A stretch of 64,000 bases of DNA from Vibrio rotiferianus CAIM 577 = LMG 21460 (GCF_002741985.1 NZ_APHW01000010.1:1-64000), one strand, 5' to 3'. Positions 8,425 to 17,607 are shown, counted from the stretch's first letter. Program-made: numbers and translations. The notes: a model not told the origin generated them from the letters alone.

Positions 8425-11370
8425 ATGAAAAATTACTTTTTAACTGCTTGCTTTATTGCTGCTTTATCGGGGTGCGGTGGTGGAGATACTTCACCACCAT
8501 CAGTACCGCCTGTTGCTAGTGTCACCAAACAGGTTCGCCCAGCATTGGAAAGCGAAGATTCCTCGCTGACTTTCAATGGTCCTGGAACCGTAACTCATGC
8601 CATTTTACGTAATGTTCATGGGACGATTACATATCAAATTTTAGATTCGACTCCTCCTAATGTAATCGTGATTGATGAATACGATCAGCTTCAAGTGCTG
8701 CGCCCAGGAACAGCTACTGTAAAAGCAGTGGATTCCAGCTCTTATTATGAGCAATCTGAGTCGGTGTTTACGTTGACAGTAGAAAGAGGTGCGAACACCG
8801 AGCTTATGGTAAATGATTTACACATAAACCCGACAGAAAGAGGTGATAACTCGCTAACTGTGCGAGGTCAGAAAGGTGACCTTACATTCTCGGTAGCTTC
8901 CGGAGATGAGTACCTTATTCGTGTAGATCAAAAAGGTTCAGTTCAGCCAGTCGGTCCAGCAGGTATTGCTACTGTAATTGTTGCTGATAGTGGTAATGAT
9001 TTTTACCAACCTAAAACCATTCACGCACGCGTGATTGTTCATGAAATCAGCGCAGATCAACTTCAGTATGCTAGATTAGAAACTGAGTATCGTGAAGGGG
9101 TTACATTAGAGCCAAAGCGATTAGACACAACAGACCTTGATAGTGTCTCATTTCGAATTGTAGATAGCTATCCTGATGATAATGTAGCAAAAATTTTGAA
9201 CTCTGAAACTGGTTTGATTCTGGCGCGTAATACCGGGCGTGTGACTATTGAAGCTGTTGCCAACTATTCAGATTCCTACGATCATAAACAACAGACTGCT
9301 TACTTTACCGTAGATGTGCTTCAAGGTAAGCGTGAACCACTTCAGGTGAGCAACATTGCAGTAACTTATGCGGAAAATGGTTTTGTATATCCGAATGTCT
9401 CTCATGCGCGAGGAGCCCTTTCTTACCGTGTGCTGAGTGGTGAAGATGCAATCACAGTCAGCGAAGATGGTAAGAAACTCAAAATCCTTGGTGTAGGTCA
9501 GGCTCAAGTGGAAGTGCGTGAGAGTAGTCTAAGAAACTATCCAAGCAGCAAAACTACATTTGATGTAGAAGTTAAACGAGCATTAAATTCTCGTATCGAA
9601 AACGTCGAATTGAAACTCATTTATCATCCAGACCTGAGAATTCCATTGGAGTTTCCGGGGCAGAAAGGCCAGATTAGTTTGGTTGAACAGTTACCTAGTG
9701 GCTTACGCTTGGTTAATGATGAAATTGCAGTTGATCAGGCCGGGCATTATTTGCTCACTCTTGAAGATAACGGTGGAAGTGAATATCAGCCAGCTAGGTT
9801 TAGTGTTGATATAGATGTTGCTAAGGCTGTGGGCGAGAAGTTGTCTGTTCACAACTATGAAGAAGTTTACAGCAAGGATTTACAACTAACCTTAGAGCGT
9901 GACTTTGAGGCTTACAAAACATTTGATCACGTTGAAGTGTTGAGTAACTCGAACCCAGAGGTAGCAAATGAGATTGCTCGAGGACTGATCCATGTATACC
10001 GTTCGGGCAGAACAACTCTTGTTTTAAGGAGAGCTGAGAGTACAAACTATACGGCAGGTCCAGAGCAAGAGGTGAAGATCAACATTTTAAATGCGCCTAG
10101 CCGAATCCATGTAGATTCAAAAATCGATGCTGTGTGGAGGCCGAACAAACCATATTTGTCTCTACCAAAGATCACAGGAACAGTCGGCGAAGTATCTTAT
10201 AAGATTGCCGAAGGTGAAGATGAAGATGTCGTATCAGTCGACGTTCATTCGGGAGAAATGCGAATCTTAAACGCTGGCAGCACAATGGTAGTAGTCTCCG
10301 ATACTGGTAGCGCCCAATATGACCCAGGTCATGGTAGCTTTGCGGTGAATATTACTCAAGCAGACAACCCTGTTGATATCAAATACCCAACGGTAGATTT
10401 CCAACACGGTAAGAAAGTGGTACCAGAAGTATCAGCTGTAGATATTGAGACGAGCTATAGGTTGCTTAGCCAGACTAGGCCTGTCGTTACTCTGGAGTCA
10501 AAAAACACGGGTGAAGTATCAGTTCTTCATGCGGGTAGCTATAAACTCGAAGCGACTCTTTCTGCGAGAAACTACAAAACCAAAACGCTATCTGTTAATG
10601 GCTCTATTACGAAAGCCGATCACCCTGGGTTATCGAGTACATCGCAGCCTGTTAATTTTGAGCCGTTTAAGGCTATTACTCTTGAGCTAGGTCCTGCTAT
10701 TGGGGTGCGTAGTTATGCGTTTGAGAATACGATCAGCCAAGAACTGGCTACATTGAATGCTCAAACCGGCGTTGTCACTTTGAACGAATATTCACCCGCT
10801 CATTCTATCAAATTGAAGGTCTCTGAAGCAGAGTCTGAAGACTATAAGGCTATGAGCGACAAAACTATCTCCATACCAGTTACTCTTGACAAGTCTGATG
10901 CTGATCGTGAATACACGTTAACTGGTGGTCAAACGGTAGTCGTTAGTACTTTAAGTGCGCCAGAGTTTGCGAATCTGCAAGATTCCGAATTTGGTCTCAT
11001 GGGTGTGCGTGGAGTAAGAGAACCTACGGATGGTGAGATAGCTTCCTACGGCAAAGGAAAGGTCGTTTTGCTGCAAATGAAATCAATCGATAACCCTGAA
11101 GCATCACCAAAAGGTATGTGGATGCATATTGCTCGTATTGATGACTGCTTGTCATTACTAGACGAAGATAATGTTAAACCGTTTCAAGCGATCAGTTATC
11201 TAGATGATGGTTATTGCAAAACCGGTAGAACCCTGCGTCTGACAAGGTTTTTGGTGATTGATGATAGCCAATTGAACGATGGAGAAACCTATAAAATCGA
11301 TAGCCCATTAGTTTATTACCGTAAGGGCGCTCGTAAGTTTCGAGCGGATGATTTTGGGGGGGGCTTATGA
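8425..11370 (+). CDS. Large surface lipoprotein with nine Ig-like repeats, C-terminus frameshifted at a G8 tract
   Basis: The protein has a lipoprotein signal (lipobox LSGC, cysteine about residue 17) and then about nine Ig/cadherin-like repeats of about 90 residues. Each ends in a strand pattern like AGxxxVxVxDSGxxxYxP. Examples begin LQVLRPGTATVKAVDSSSYY, VQPVGPAGIATVIVADSGND and MRILNAGSTMVVVSDTGSAQ. A non-repeated C-terminal domain of about 140 residues follows. As read, the frame closes at 11370 just after eight Gs (11356-11363). With seven Gs it continues 32 residues (AYEDPDVVYGISKYGWHKSL onwards) to a stop at 11462-11464, directly before a terminator; that longer form (1012 aa) is probably the true protein. 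The likely role is a surface or periplasmic stalk or adhesin; not demonstrated. Confidence 0.8.
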   Translation: MKNYFLTACFIAALSGCGGGDTSPPSVPPVASVTKQVRPALESEDSSLTFNGPGTVTHAILRNVHGTITYQILDSTPPNVIVIDEYDQLQVLRPGTATVKAVDSSSYYEQSESVFTLTVERGANTELMVNDLHINPTERGDNSLTVRGQKGDLTFSVASGDEYLIRVDQKGSVQPVGPAGIATVIVADSGNDFYQPKTIHARVIVHEISADQLQYARLETEYREGVTLEPKRLDTTDLDSVSFRIVDSYPDDNVAKILNSETGLILARNTGRVTIEAVANYSDSYDHKQQTAYFTVDVLQGKREPLQVSNIAVTYAENGFVYPNVSHARGALSYRVLSGEDAITVSEDGKKLKILGVGQAQVEVRESSLRNYPSSKTTFDVEVKRALNSRIENVELKLIYHPDLRIPLEFPGQKGQISLVEQLPSGLRLVNDEIAVDQAGHYLLTLEDNGGSEYQPARFSVDIDVAKAVGEKLSVHNYEEVYSKDLQLTLERDFEAYKTFDHVEVLSNSNPEVANEIARGLIHVYRSGRTTLVLRRAESTNYTAGPEQEVKINILNAPSRIHVDSKIDAVWRPNKPYLSLPKITGTVGEVSYKIAEGEDEDVVSVDVHSGEMRILNAGSTMVVVSDTGSAQYDPGHGSFAVNITQADNPVDIKYPTVDFQHGKKVVPEVSAVDIETSYRLLSQTRPVVTLESKNTGEVSVLHAGSYKLEATLSARNYKTKTLSVNGSITKADHPGLSSTSQPVNFEPFKAITLELGPAIGVRSYAFENTISQELATLNAQTGVVTLNEYSPAHSIKLKVSEAESEDYKAMSDKTISIPVTLDKSDADREYTLTGGQTVVVSTLSAPEFANLQDSEFGLMGVRGVREPTDGEIASYGKGKVVLLQMKSIDNPEASPKGMWMHIARIDDCLSLLDEDNVKPFQAISYLDDGYCKTGRTLRLTRFLVIDDSQLNDGETYKIDSPLVYYRKGARKFRADDFGGGL

Positions 11371-11462
11371 GGATCCTGACGTTGTTTATGGGATCTCCAA
11401 GTACGGATGGCATAAATCACTCTATGAGTGGGGTGTTATTCAAATGAATTATAAAGTGAATT

Positions 11463-11496
11463 AAAAAAGGGGAGTGCAGCGCACTCCCCTTTTTTA
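11463..11496. terminator. Bidirectional terminator
   Basis: The stem AAAAGGGGAGTGC/GCACTCCCCTTTT has an AGC loop. It begins at the stop of the longer lipoprotein frame and faces convergent tesB. Confidence 0.9.
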
Positions 11497-11509
11497 ATTT
11501 ACGTATTCG

Positions 11510-12370
11510 TTATTTAGTAAAGCGCATTACGCCTTCTTGTACTGCTGTTGCAACTAGGTGACCTTGTTGGTTGTATATCTCGCCACGAACTAAACCGCGA
11601 GTGTTGCTCGCTGTTGGACTTTCAATTACATACAACAACCAATCGTCCATCTTAAATGGACGGTGGAACCAGATTGAATGGTCAATTGTAGCGACTTGGA
11701 AGTTGGGGGTCATCAGTGACACTTCGTGTGGGTGAAGTGCAGTGGTCAAGAAGCCCCAATCCGATGCGTACGCCAACAGATATTGGTGGATCAATTGATT
11801 GTCAGGCATCTCACCATTGGCTCGAATCCACAGATACTGTTTCGGCTCTATTTTTTTGGGTTTTAGTGGGTTAACTATGTTAACTGGGCGGGTTTCAATG
11901 GGTTTCTCGCCACAGAACGTTTTACGTAGCCGCTCTGGTAAGAACTCGGCAATGTGGCTTGCTAGCTCCGTTTCGGAAGGGAAATTTTCCGGCCCAGGAA
12001 TGTCGGGCATGGTGTTTTGGTGATCAAACCCAGGTGCGTCACCATGGTAAGACGCAGTCAGGTAGAAAATCGGGCGACCATTTTGAATGGCTTTAACTCG
12101 ACGAGTACTAAAGCTACGACCATCACGAAGGTTCTCGACGTCATAGATGATCGGCTTTTCTGGATCTCCAGGATAAAGGAAGTAGCTATGGAATGAGTGT
12201 ACCGTGCGAGCTTCTTCAACGGTATAGCGGGCTGCTGATAAGGCTTGTCCGATAACTTGTCCACCATAGACTTGCGGTAGTCCTAAGTTTTCACTTTGAC
12301 CGCGGAATAAACCCTCTTCTAACTTTTCGAGCTGTAATAGACTCAGCAACTCTTTTAGTGGTTTACTCAT
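11510..12370 (-). CDS. tesB: Acyl-CoA thioesterase II
   Basis: This 286-residue double-hotdog thioesterase hydrolyses a broad range of acyl-CoAs in the cytoplasm. The catalytic triad known from E. coli TesB is present at the same numbers: D204 (YASDWGFL), T228 ([14 protein letters not shown]) and Q278 ([10 protein letters not shown]). The length matches the family. It is divergent from ybaY and near atl, the same neighbourhood as tesB-ybaY-ybaZ in E. coli. Confidence 0.95.
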   Translation of the reverse strand: MSKPLKELLSLLQLEKLEEGLFRGQSENLGLPQVYGGQVIGQALSAARYTVEEARTVHSFHSYFLYPGDPEKPIIYDVENLRDGRSFSTRRVKAIQNGRPIFYLTASYHGDAPGFDHQNTMPDIPGPENFPSETELASHIAEFLPERLRKTFCGEKPIETRPVNIVNPLKPKKIEPKQYLWIRANGEMPDNQLIHQYLLAYASDWGFLTTALHPHEVSLMTPNFQVATIDHSIWFHRPFKMDDWLLYVIESPTASNTRGLVRGEIYNQQGHLVATAVQEGVMRFTK

Positions 12371-12538
12371 GCTCTCTCCTCAACTTAAGATTTTTGATTG
12401 CTTCAATTATGAAACAAAATCAATTGTTTGGTAATTTCTAACTTAGTCAAACTATTGTCAAATAATGCTCGGTATAGCAGACAGTTTAATAGTCTAAGAT
12501 TATACTTGCTTCGAATTTATACACCTATTGAGGAATAT

Positions 12539-12973
12539 ATGAAAAAATCACTACTACTTGTTACTTCTTTACTATTTGGTGCAGCTCTAGTGGGTTGCCA
12601 AAGTTCTCAAACGACAGAATCTGTAACGGCTGAGGCATCAATGAAGACAATTACGGGTACAGTGGCTTATCGTGAGCGTATCGCGCTTCCTCCTCATGCA
12701 GTAGTAACCGTAGCCCTAGAGGATGTGTCTTTGGCCGATGCACCAGCGAAAGTTCTTGCGAAACAGACATTCGAGACTGAGGGTAAACAAGTACCTTTAT
12801 CGTTTGAACTAAGCTACAACAGCAACGATATCAAACCAAACCACCGTTACAGCCTACGTGCACGTATTGAAGTGGACGGTAAGCTACGTTTTATCAATGA
12901 CACAAGCATTCCAGTTATTACTGATGCAGAGCAAACGCACGAAGCAAATATTCGTCTAGTGGGTACACGTTAA
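12539..12973 (+). CDS. ybaY: YbaY family lipoprotein
   Basis: This 144-residue lipoprotein has a type II signal (MKKSLLLVTSLLFGAALVGC). The mature part is a single beta-rich YbaY domain (TGTVAYRERIALPPHAVVTV, later FELSYNSNDIKPNHRYSLRA). ATG 12539 is chosen because GAGGA lies four bases upstream and the signal peptide begins there; the frame is open upstream but carries no signal. Function is unknown in E. coli as well. The gene order tesB/ybaY/atl is conserved. Confidence 0.88.
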   Translation: MKKSLLLVTSLLFGAALVGCQSSQTTESVTAEASMKTITGTVAYRERIALPPHAVVTVALEDVSLADAPAKVLAKQTFETEGKQVPLSFELSYNSNDIKPNHRYSLRARIEVDGKLRFINDTSIPVITDAEQTHEANIRLVGTR

Positions 12974-12992
12974 TCGTTAGTCCAATTGATTG

Positions 12993-13028
12993 TAAAATGG
13001 CAGCCTAAGGCTGCCATTTGTATTTTTT
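12993..13028. terminator. Bidirectional terminator overlapping the atl stop codon
   Basis: The stem AAATGGCAGCC/GGCTGCCATTT has its loop on the minus-strand stop of atl. A T run follows on the plus strand. Confidence 0.8.
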
Positions 13029-13307
13029 GAGTGAGACTTTTCCGATCTCAGACACTTCAATGCCTTCCGCTTCAAGCTTCTGCTTTTGCCTCTCCAGATC
13101 ACGACCTTTTAACGAAATCTTTCCTTGGCTATTAACTACTCGAAACCATGGAAGTTTGCTGCCTTCTGGTAGATTCCCTAATGCTTTACCTACGTGTCTT
13201 GCATAACCAGAATAGCCTGCCATTTTTGCGATCTCGCCGTAAGTTGAAACTCGTCCAATAGGAATTTGGTGAATTACAGCAAAGATTTGCATTAGAAATT
13301 GGTCCAT
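13005..13307 (-). CDS. atl: Alkyltransferase-like DNA-repair protein (Atl/YbaZ)
   Basis: This 100-residue MGMT-fold protein binds O6-alkylguanine and flags it for nucleotide excision repair. The PCHR active site of true alkyltransferases is replaced by PWFR (tryptophan at about residue 54), so it cannot accept an alkyl group. E. coli YbaZ has PWHR. The helix-turn-helix/arginine-finger region (STYGEIAKMAGYSGYARHVG) is intact. The start is set at the second in-frame start (MDQFL), the form I recall for V. parahaemolyticus Atl; a GTG five codons upstream is the alternative. It is convergent with ybaY across a shared terminator. Confidence 0.9.
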   Translation of the reverse strand: MDQFLMQIFAVIHQIPIGRVSTYGEIAKMAGYSGYARHVGKALGNLPEGSKLPWFRVVNSQGKISLKGRDLERQKQKLEAEGIEVSEIGKVSLKKYKWQP

Positions 13308-13506
13308 ACTGAAAGTGTCCACTGTTGTTTACCAAGGAATGGTAATACACAAGACTTGTACTTCGCTATCAGTTCTTGCTCCTTAACATCATTTGCCGCT
13401 CATGTTCCTTCACCGTGTTTTGTTGTTTCTTTTGTGAGCCGCAGCTGATCTCTAAGAGTAAGTTGGAAATACAAAAACAAGCTCAGTCTTAGTTTATATA
13501 GACCCG

Positions 13507-13574
13507 CTCAACGACGTTGAAGGCCCAGTTTGATATGCCGTTGAGTTACCAGGTTGGTTGGGGAAGCCAGGAGG
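13507..13574 (+). promoter_or_regulatory. Candidate structured leader and strong RBS before the membrane protein
   Basis: CAACG (13509-13513) can pair with adjacent CGTTG (13515-13519). The longer CTCAACG (13507-13513) can instead pair with CGTTGAG (13539-13545), so two mutually exclusive hairpins are possible. Runs of GG follow (13552-13563), then AGGAGG (13569-13574), four bases before the ATG that sets the start. I recognise no riboswitch class. Confidence 0.3.
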
Positions 13575-13578
13575 CGCT

Positions 13579-14322
13579 ATGATTTTTTCAACACTTCAAT
13601 TTCTCGTTACGACTCTTCTTGCCGTGGTGTGCGCTCGTGCCATCAGTTTGAGCGAAGGAGACATTCCCGTTCTTGCTTTGATGATTCCTGCGTTGTGGAT
13701 ACTACCGCAAGGTGGTATCGCAGGATTAATACTTCTAGGAGCAATGACCGTTTATGGCTTGACGCTATCAATGCAGCCAATTGCTTTGTCGATTGGAGTG
13801 TTGATTCTATTCCCATTACTCATGGTCGTGTTTTCGCGGCGTAGTTCACTGGGCGTTTTGCTTACCGCAGGTCTCATTGTGCTCACGTTACAAGTTGGCA
13901 TCATGGTAACGCAGCAAGCTGGCAAATTAGATGGGACTCCTTGGATTACCGTTGTTCAAACGATGGCCGTTATCGTGATGTGGTGGGCGGCCAACCATTG
14001 GAAACCCTCAGAGAAACATAGCTGGTGGTCACTGTTGTTATTGTTGCCATTATGGTTGGCGGATTTGCCTTATGCTGTATTAGTTGCGCTAAGTGTCACC
14101 GGGATCCTCGCTTCTATGGAAGCGCTGACTAAGATTAAAAACTCAATGCGCTGGGGAAAGTTACTTTGTTGGACGTTACCAACCGTAGGCTTTGCTGCGT
14201 TGGTTGTTAACCCGAATATTGATGTTCCTAATCCGGTGTTTGTAGTCTGGATTTGCTTATTGGGAACGGCTTGGATGACAGACTATATCTTGAGAAGCAG
14301 CGACGAGCAGGCAGAATTGTAA
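13579..14322 (+). CDS. Polytopic membrane protein, unknown function (247 aa)
   Basis: I do not recognise this protein. It has about eight hydrophobic segments, few charged residues, and a short basic loop near FSRRSSLG. A tryptophan-rich stretch (VMWWAANHWKPSEKHSWWS) lies mid-protein and a charged tail (RSSDEQAEL) ends it. No transporter signature is visible. The start at ATG 13579 is fixed by AGGAGG four bases upstream. A terminator follows before the diguanylate cyclase gene, so the two are probably transcribed separately. Confidence 0.75.
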   Translation: MIFSTLQFLVTTLLAVVCARAISLSEGDIPVLALMIPALWILPQGGIAGLILLGAMTVYGLTLSMQPIALSIGVLILFPLLMVVFSRRSSLGVLLTAGLIVLTLQVGIMVTQQAGKLDGTPWITVVQTMAVIVMWWAANHWKPSEKHSWWSLLLLLPLWLADLPYAVLVALSVTGILASMEALTKIKNSMRWGKLLCWTLPTVGFAALVVNPNIDVPNPVFVVWICLLGTAWMTDYILRSSDEQAEL

Positions 14323-14385
14323 CGTACAGAAATTTAAAGAGAAAGAGTGATACTCTCTACAGTCTCTCCATCAATCGATGAAAAA

Positions 14386-14416
14386 TGAAGCCGAATAGTA
14401 TATGTTCGGCTTTTCA
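14386..14416 (+). terminator. Rho-independent terminator
   Basis: The stem AAGCCGAA/TTCGGCTT is followed by Ts, after the membrane protein gene. Confidence 0.65.
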
Positions 14417-14488
14417 TATTTACAGGGTATGTCAAGTACATGTTGTTGGGTGAATGGCCCAACTAACCGTATACATAATTAGTTGGTC

Positions 14489-16495
14489 ATGGTTAAGATT
14501 TTTAAAGGGCTGGTATTTGCTTATTTGTTGCAGTGCAGTCCATTCTTGTTTGCTCAGTCAGTGCATCAGAAAGAATATAAAGTTGCTACAGAAGCGGATG
14601 ATATTGTTACACGCGCTTTGTTTGATGCGATTTCAGCAGAGTTTGATGTATCGATACAATACGTCAATTTCTCTAGCTTTGATGCCATTCTAGATTCTGT
14701 AGCAGAAGGTAAGAGTGACTTTGCCGCCAATATAACCTTCACCGAAAAGCGGGCTAAACGCTTTAGTTATTCCCGCCCAACGAATATCGAATACACCTAC
14801 CTATTCGGTCACACAGATAAAACCTTGGATGACATTCATAACGTTGGCGTGCCTCAGGATACAATATACTCAGAGCTTATCAGGCACTATTATCCGGATA
14901 TCGAGCAGGTGTTTTATCAAGGCCACGATGAAGCCGTTGAACTACTGAATAGTGGTAGGGTTGATGGTGTTGTCGATGCCATCAACCAACTCAAACCCAT
15001 GTTGGTAGATGGGTTTGATGCGCAGTTACTTAATGATCAAATCTCTATTAAGCCTGTTTCCATTGTTAGCCCCAAAGGTCTGCATTTACATGAGCTAGAG
15101 GCTTTTTCTGAATATATCCACAGTGAAGAAGTACAAAAATTACTTAGGGAAAGGGTCGCAAAATATCAGTTTGAGCTTCGTCAGAGCGCTTTACGGGAAG
15201 GGTTAAGTACTTTACCTATTGATTTGAAGCAGCCAATAATCATTAAGCTTGAGCCTATCTTCCCTTACGTGGTTTACAACGACGATGGAACCATAGAGGG
15301 AATGACAGCAGAGGTGGTCTACAAAAGCTGCGATATCTTGAACTTAAATTGTGAGATTGTGAGTCAAAAGGATGAAAGCTGGGAAAGCATGTATAGCCAG
15401 TTCATTCAAGGTGACATAGACATGATAGCACCGCTAACGATAAGCCGTGACCGCCGTGCATTTAGTTACTTCACCCAGCCGCATTATTCGCCAAGTTCGG
15501 TCATGGTAAGGCGCCTAGGATACAAACCTAATGTCTATTCTCATGTCTCCCAGCTAATCTCTGAACGTATTGGTGTGGTGAAAGAAGACTTTTTTGATCA
15601 TCTTTTGAGCCAGATGTTGCCGCTAAAAAGTTTGAAAAGATATGAAAACCAACAAGCTCTCATCGATGCACTACTTGAGCGAGAGGTGGACTATATCGCG
15701 ATGGATACTGCGATGCTCAACCATTTTCTTCGTCTAAGTGAGTTATTGCCCATAGAGCAGGACAATGCGATTGGTGAGTTTTATCAATCACAGCTTTCAG
15801 TTGGCTTAGCCAAGTCCACTAAAGGTGAATTGTTGGCGCCATATTTTTCGAGAGCCATATCTATGTTGAATTTGGACAATATTGTCGCTCGATACGATTT
15901 ACGGCCAGATTGGCGTACGGCATTAGAATATGAGGTAAGGTTGGCAACCCAAACTCAAGCTGTATTCCTATTTGTACTGATATTTGCAATCTGTGTATCG
16001 ATTTACCTTTATCGTCAATCCAATACCGATAATTTAACAGGGTTACGCAATCGCAGGTCATTGCAATTGCGTTTTCGCCAGGGAGTCTCACCAGAGTTAG
16101 CAATCCTCTACCTAGATATTAATCGTTTCAAGCAAATCAACGATACATATGGTCACAGAGCGGGAGATATGGTTTTGCAACAGCTCTCAAATGACATCAA
16201 AGCCTTGTGGGATGACAGAAGCTATCGTCTTGGAGGAGATGAGTTCATTCTTATTGGTAACCCGACTCAAGCACAGCTAGAGCTGGCGATAGAAAAGCTG
16301 GCAACTATTACTCTACAAGGTGGAACGTTAGATGAAGCTCACCCTATCTCTGTTTCTGTTGGTTGCTCGGTGAATCGTCAAAAGACATTGAGTCTAGAGA
16401 GCGCTCTCCATCTTGCCGATGAAGATATGTATCAAAGAAAGCAAGCATCACGACAAGAGACGAGACCGAAGCCTGCCGATGAGATTCGTGTTTAA
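14489..16495 (+). CDS. Diguanylate cyclase with two periplasmic solute-binding (SBP_bac_3) modules
   Basis: This 668-residue inner-membrane sensor has a signal peptide ending FAQ at about residue 23. Two tandem periplasmic SBP_bac_3-like modules follow (about 30-220 and 235-470; the second contains DMIAPLTISRDRRAFSYFTQ). Then come one membrane span (about 489-508) and a cytoplasmic GGDEF domain with LDINRFKQINDTYGHRAGD and LGGDEF (about 582). The catalytic GGDEF is intact, so c-di-GMP synthesis is expected. The inhibitory RxxD site is LWDD here, so no product feedback is expected. The bound ligand is probably an amino acid or similar small solute. ATG 14489 is preferred over TTG 14483 because the signal peptide starts there; the ribosome-binding site is weak. 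Confidence 0.88.
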   Translation: MVKIFKGLVFAYLLQCSPFLFAQSVHQKEYKVATEADDIVTRALFDAISAEFDVSIQYVNFSSFDAILDSVAEGKSDFAANITFTEKRAKRFSYSRPTNIEYTYLFGHTDKTLDDIHNVGVPQDTIYSELIRHYYPDIEQVFYQGHDEAVELLNSGRVDGVVDAINQLKPMLVDGFDAQLLNDQISIKPVSIVSPKGLHLHELEAFSEYIHSEEVQKLLRERVAKYQFELRQSALREGLSTLPIDLKQPIIIKLEPIFPYVVYNDDGTIEGMTAEVVYKSCDILNLNCEIVSQKDESWESMYSQFIQGDIDMIAPLTISRDRRAFSYFTQPHYSPSSVMVRRLGYKPNVYSHVSQLISERIGVVKEDFFDHLLSQMLPLKSLKRYENQQALIDALLEREVDYIAMDTAMLNHFLRLSELLPIEQDNAIGEFYQSQLSVGLAKSTKGELLAPYFSRAISMLNLDNIVARYDLRPDWRTALEYEVRLATQTQAVFLFVLIFAICVSIYLYRQSNTDNLTGLRNRRSLQLRFRQGVSPELAILYLDINRFKQINDTYGHRAGDMVLQQLSNDIKALWDDRSYRLGGDEFILIGNPTQAQLELAIEKLATITLQGGTLDEAHPISVSVGCSVNRQKTLSLESALHLADEDMYQRKQASRQETRPKPADEIRV

Positions 16496-16558
16496 TTGTT
16501 GAATTGACCGACTTTTGTTCAAACAGTAGGGGAAAGGGAAAAATCGTTACTTTAGCCC

Positions 16559-16586
16559 TTGCAATCTGAAAGGCGATACTTAATAA
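16559..16586 (+). promoter_or_regulatory. 4.5S RNA promoter
   Basis: A -35 TTGCAA (16559-16564) and a -10 TAATAA (16581-16586) are 16 bp apart. They lie about 40 bp before the mature RNA, leaving a 5' leader for RNase P, as in E. coli ffs. Confidence 0.55.
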
Positions 16587-16626
16587 TCCTCCCATCATTT
16601 GAGACACGCTCTCAAAACAGAATTAT

Positions 16627-16732
16627 GGGGCTCTGGTCCTCTCGCAACAATAGCTCGTGAACTCGGTCAGGTCCGGAAGGAAGCAGCCGCAGCGTGTGAC
16701 TTGTGTGCCGGGATGTGGCTGGGGTCCCACCC
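16627..16732 (+). ncRNA. ffs: 4.5S RNA of the signal recognition particle
   Basis: The conserved SRP domain IV tip is present: the segment GGTCAGGTCCGGAAGGAAGC, then the returning GCCGGGATG. Complementary ends GGGGCTCTGG and CTGGGGTCCC close the long hairpin. It is about 106 nt, the small gammaproteobacterial type. With Ffh it targets membrane proteins co-translationally. A terminator follows at once. Confidence 0.95.
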
Positions 16733-16735
16733 TTT

Positions 16736-16766
16736 AAAAGCCTCGCTTAAACAGCGAGGCTTTTTC
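16736..16766 (+). terminator. Terminator of the 4.5S RNA gene
   Basis: The stem GCCTCGCT/AGCGAGGC is followed by five Ts. Confidence 0.9.
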
Positions 16767-16850
16767 GTTTCCGGTGTCTCTTTTTGTTCATTTCACTTTA
16801 TTCTATAATCTGGCGCTCTAGTTCATGCCATTTTCACCTGGGATATTTTC

Positions 16851-17585
16851 ATGATTTCAAAAAACCAACTAAAACTGCTTCGTGCTTTGGGTCAAAAGAA
16901 GCAGCGTAAAGCGCACGGCTTATTTCTGGTTCAAGGTGAAAAGAACGTACTGGAATTGGCAAACAGTTCGCTTACGGTAAAGCAAATCTTTGCTACGGCT
17001 GAGTTTCTAGAGCTGCATCGCCAAGAACTAAACGACTTCGAGTGTATTGAAGCGTCGCTTGATGATCTAACCAAAGCAAGCACGCTGGTGAGCAACAACG
17101 CGGCCATTGCTGTAGTTGAAATTCCAAATGTAAAAGTGCCACAGGCTAAAGGCTTGATGATCGCATTGGATGGCGTTTCGGATCCGGGCAACTTAGGCAC
17201 GATCATTCGCGTAGCAGACTGGTATGGTATCAAGCACATTATCGCGAGTACAGATTGTGCCGATCCTTACAACCCAAAAACCATCAGTGCAACCATGGGC
17301 AGCTTTGGTCGTGTGCAAGTGAGCCTAGTGGATTTACCAAGCTACCTAGAAGGTGCAAGCTTGCCTGTTTATGGTGCTTTCCTTGAAGGTGAAAGCGTGC
17401 ACAAGACGGAATTCTCAGCAGAAGGCATTTTGTTGATGGGCAGCGAATCTCACGGTGTGCGTGAAGCGGCGTCTAAATTTGTGACCGACAAGATTACTAT
17501 TCCAGCATTTGGCGGTGCAGAGTCTCTGAACGTGGCAATGGCGACAGGTATTATTCTGGATAACATGCGTCGTCAACACAGCTAG
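16851..17585 (+). CDS. TrmH/SpoU family RNA 2'-O-methyltransferase
   Basis: This 244-residue protein has an N-terminal SpoU substrate-binding domain (about 1-95, HGLFLVQGEKNVLEL) and a C-terminal SPOUT knot domain. The three motifs are visible: motif 1 SDPGNLGTIIRVADWYG, motif 2 ILLMGSESHGVRE and motif 3 ESLNVAMATGIIL. It is expected to methylate the ribose of an rRNA or tRNA nucleotide using S-adenosylmethionine. The target cannot be told from sequence. It stands alone. Confidence 0.88.
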   Translation: MISKNQLKLLRALGQKKQRKAHGLFLVQGEKNVLELANSSLTVKQIFATAEFLELHRQELNDFECIEASLDDLTKASTLVSNNAAIAVVEIPNVKVPQAKGLMIALDGVSDPGNLGTIIRVADWYGIKHIIASTDCADPYNPKTISATMGSFGRVQVSLVDLPSYLEGASLPVYGAFLEGESVHKTEFSAEGILLMGSESHGVREAASKFVTDKITIPAFGGAESLNVAMATGIILDNMRRQHS

Positions 17586-17607
17586 AAGAAACATTCGATC
17601 AGAAAAA

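Noticed and set aside
13554..13844. 96-codon frame overlapping the membrane protein
   Set aside because: The overlapping frame has AGGAGG and a coherent membrane protein; this one is arginine/serine-rich noise.
16599..16808. 69-codon frame across the 4.5S RNA
   Set aside because: It covers the conserved SRP RNA and its terminator; coding is implausible.
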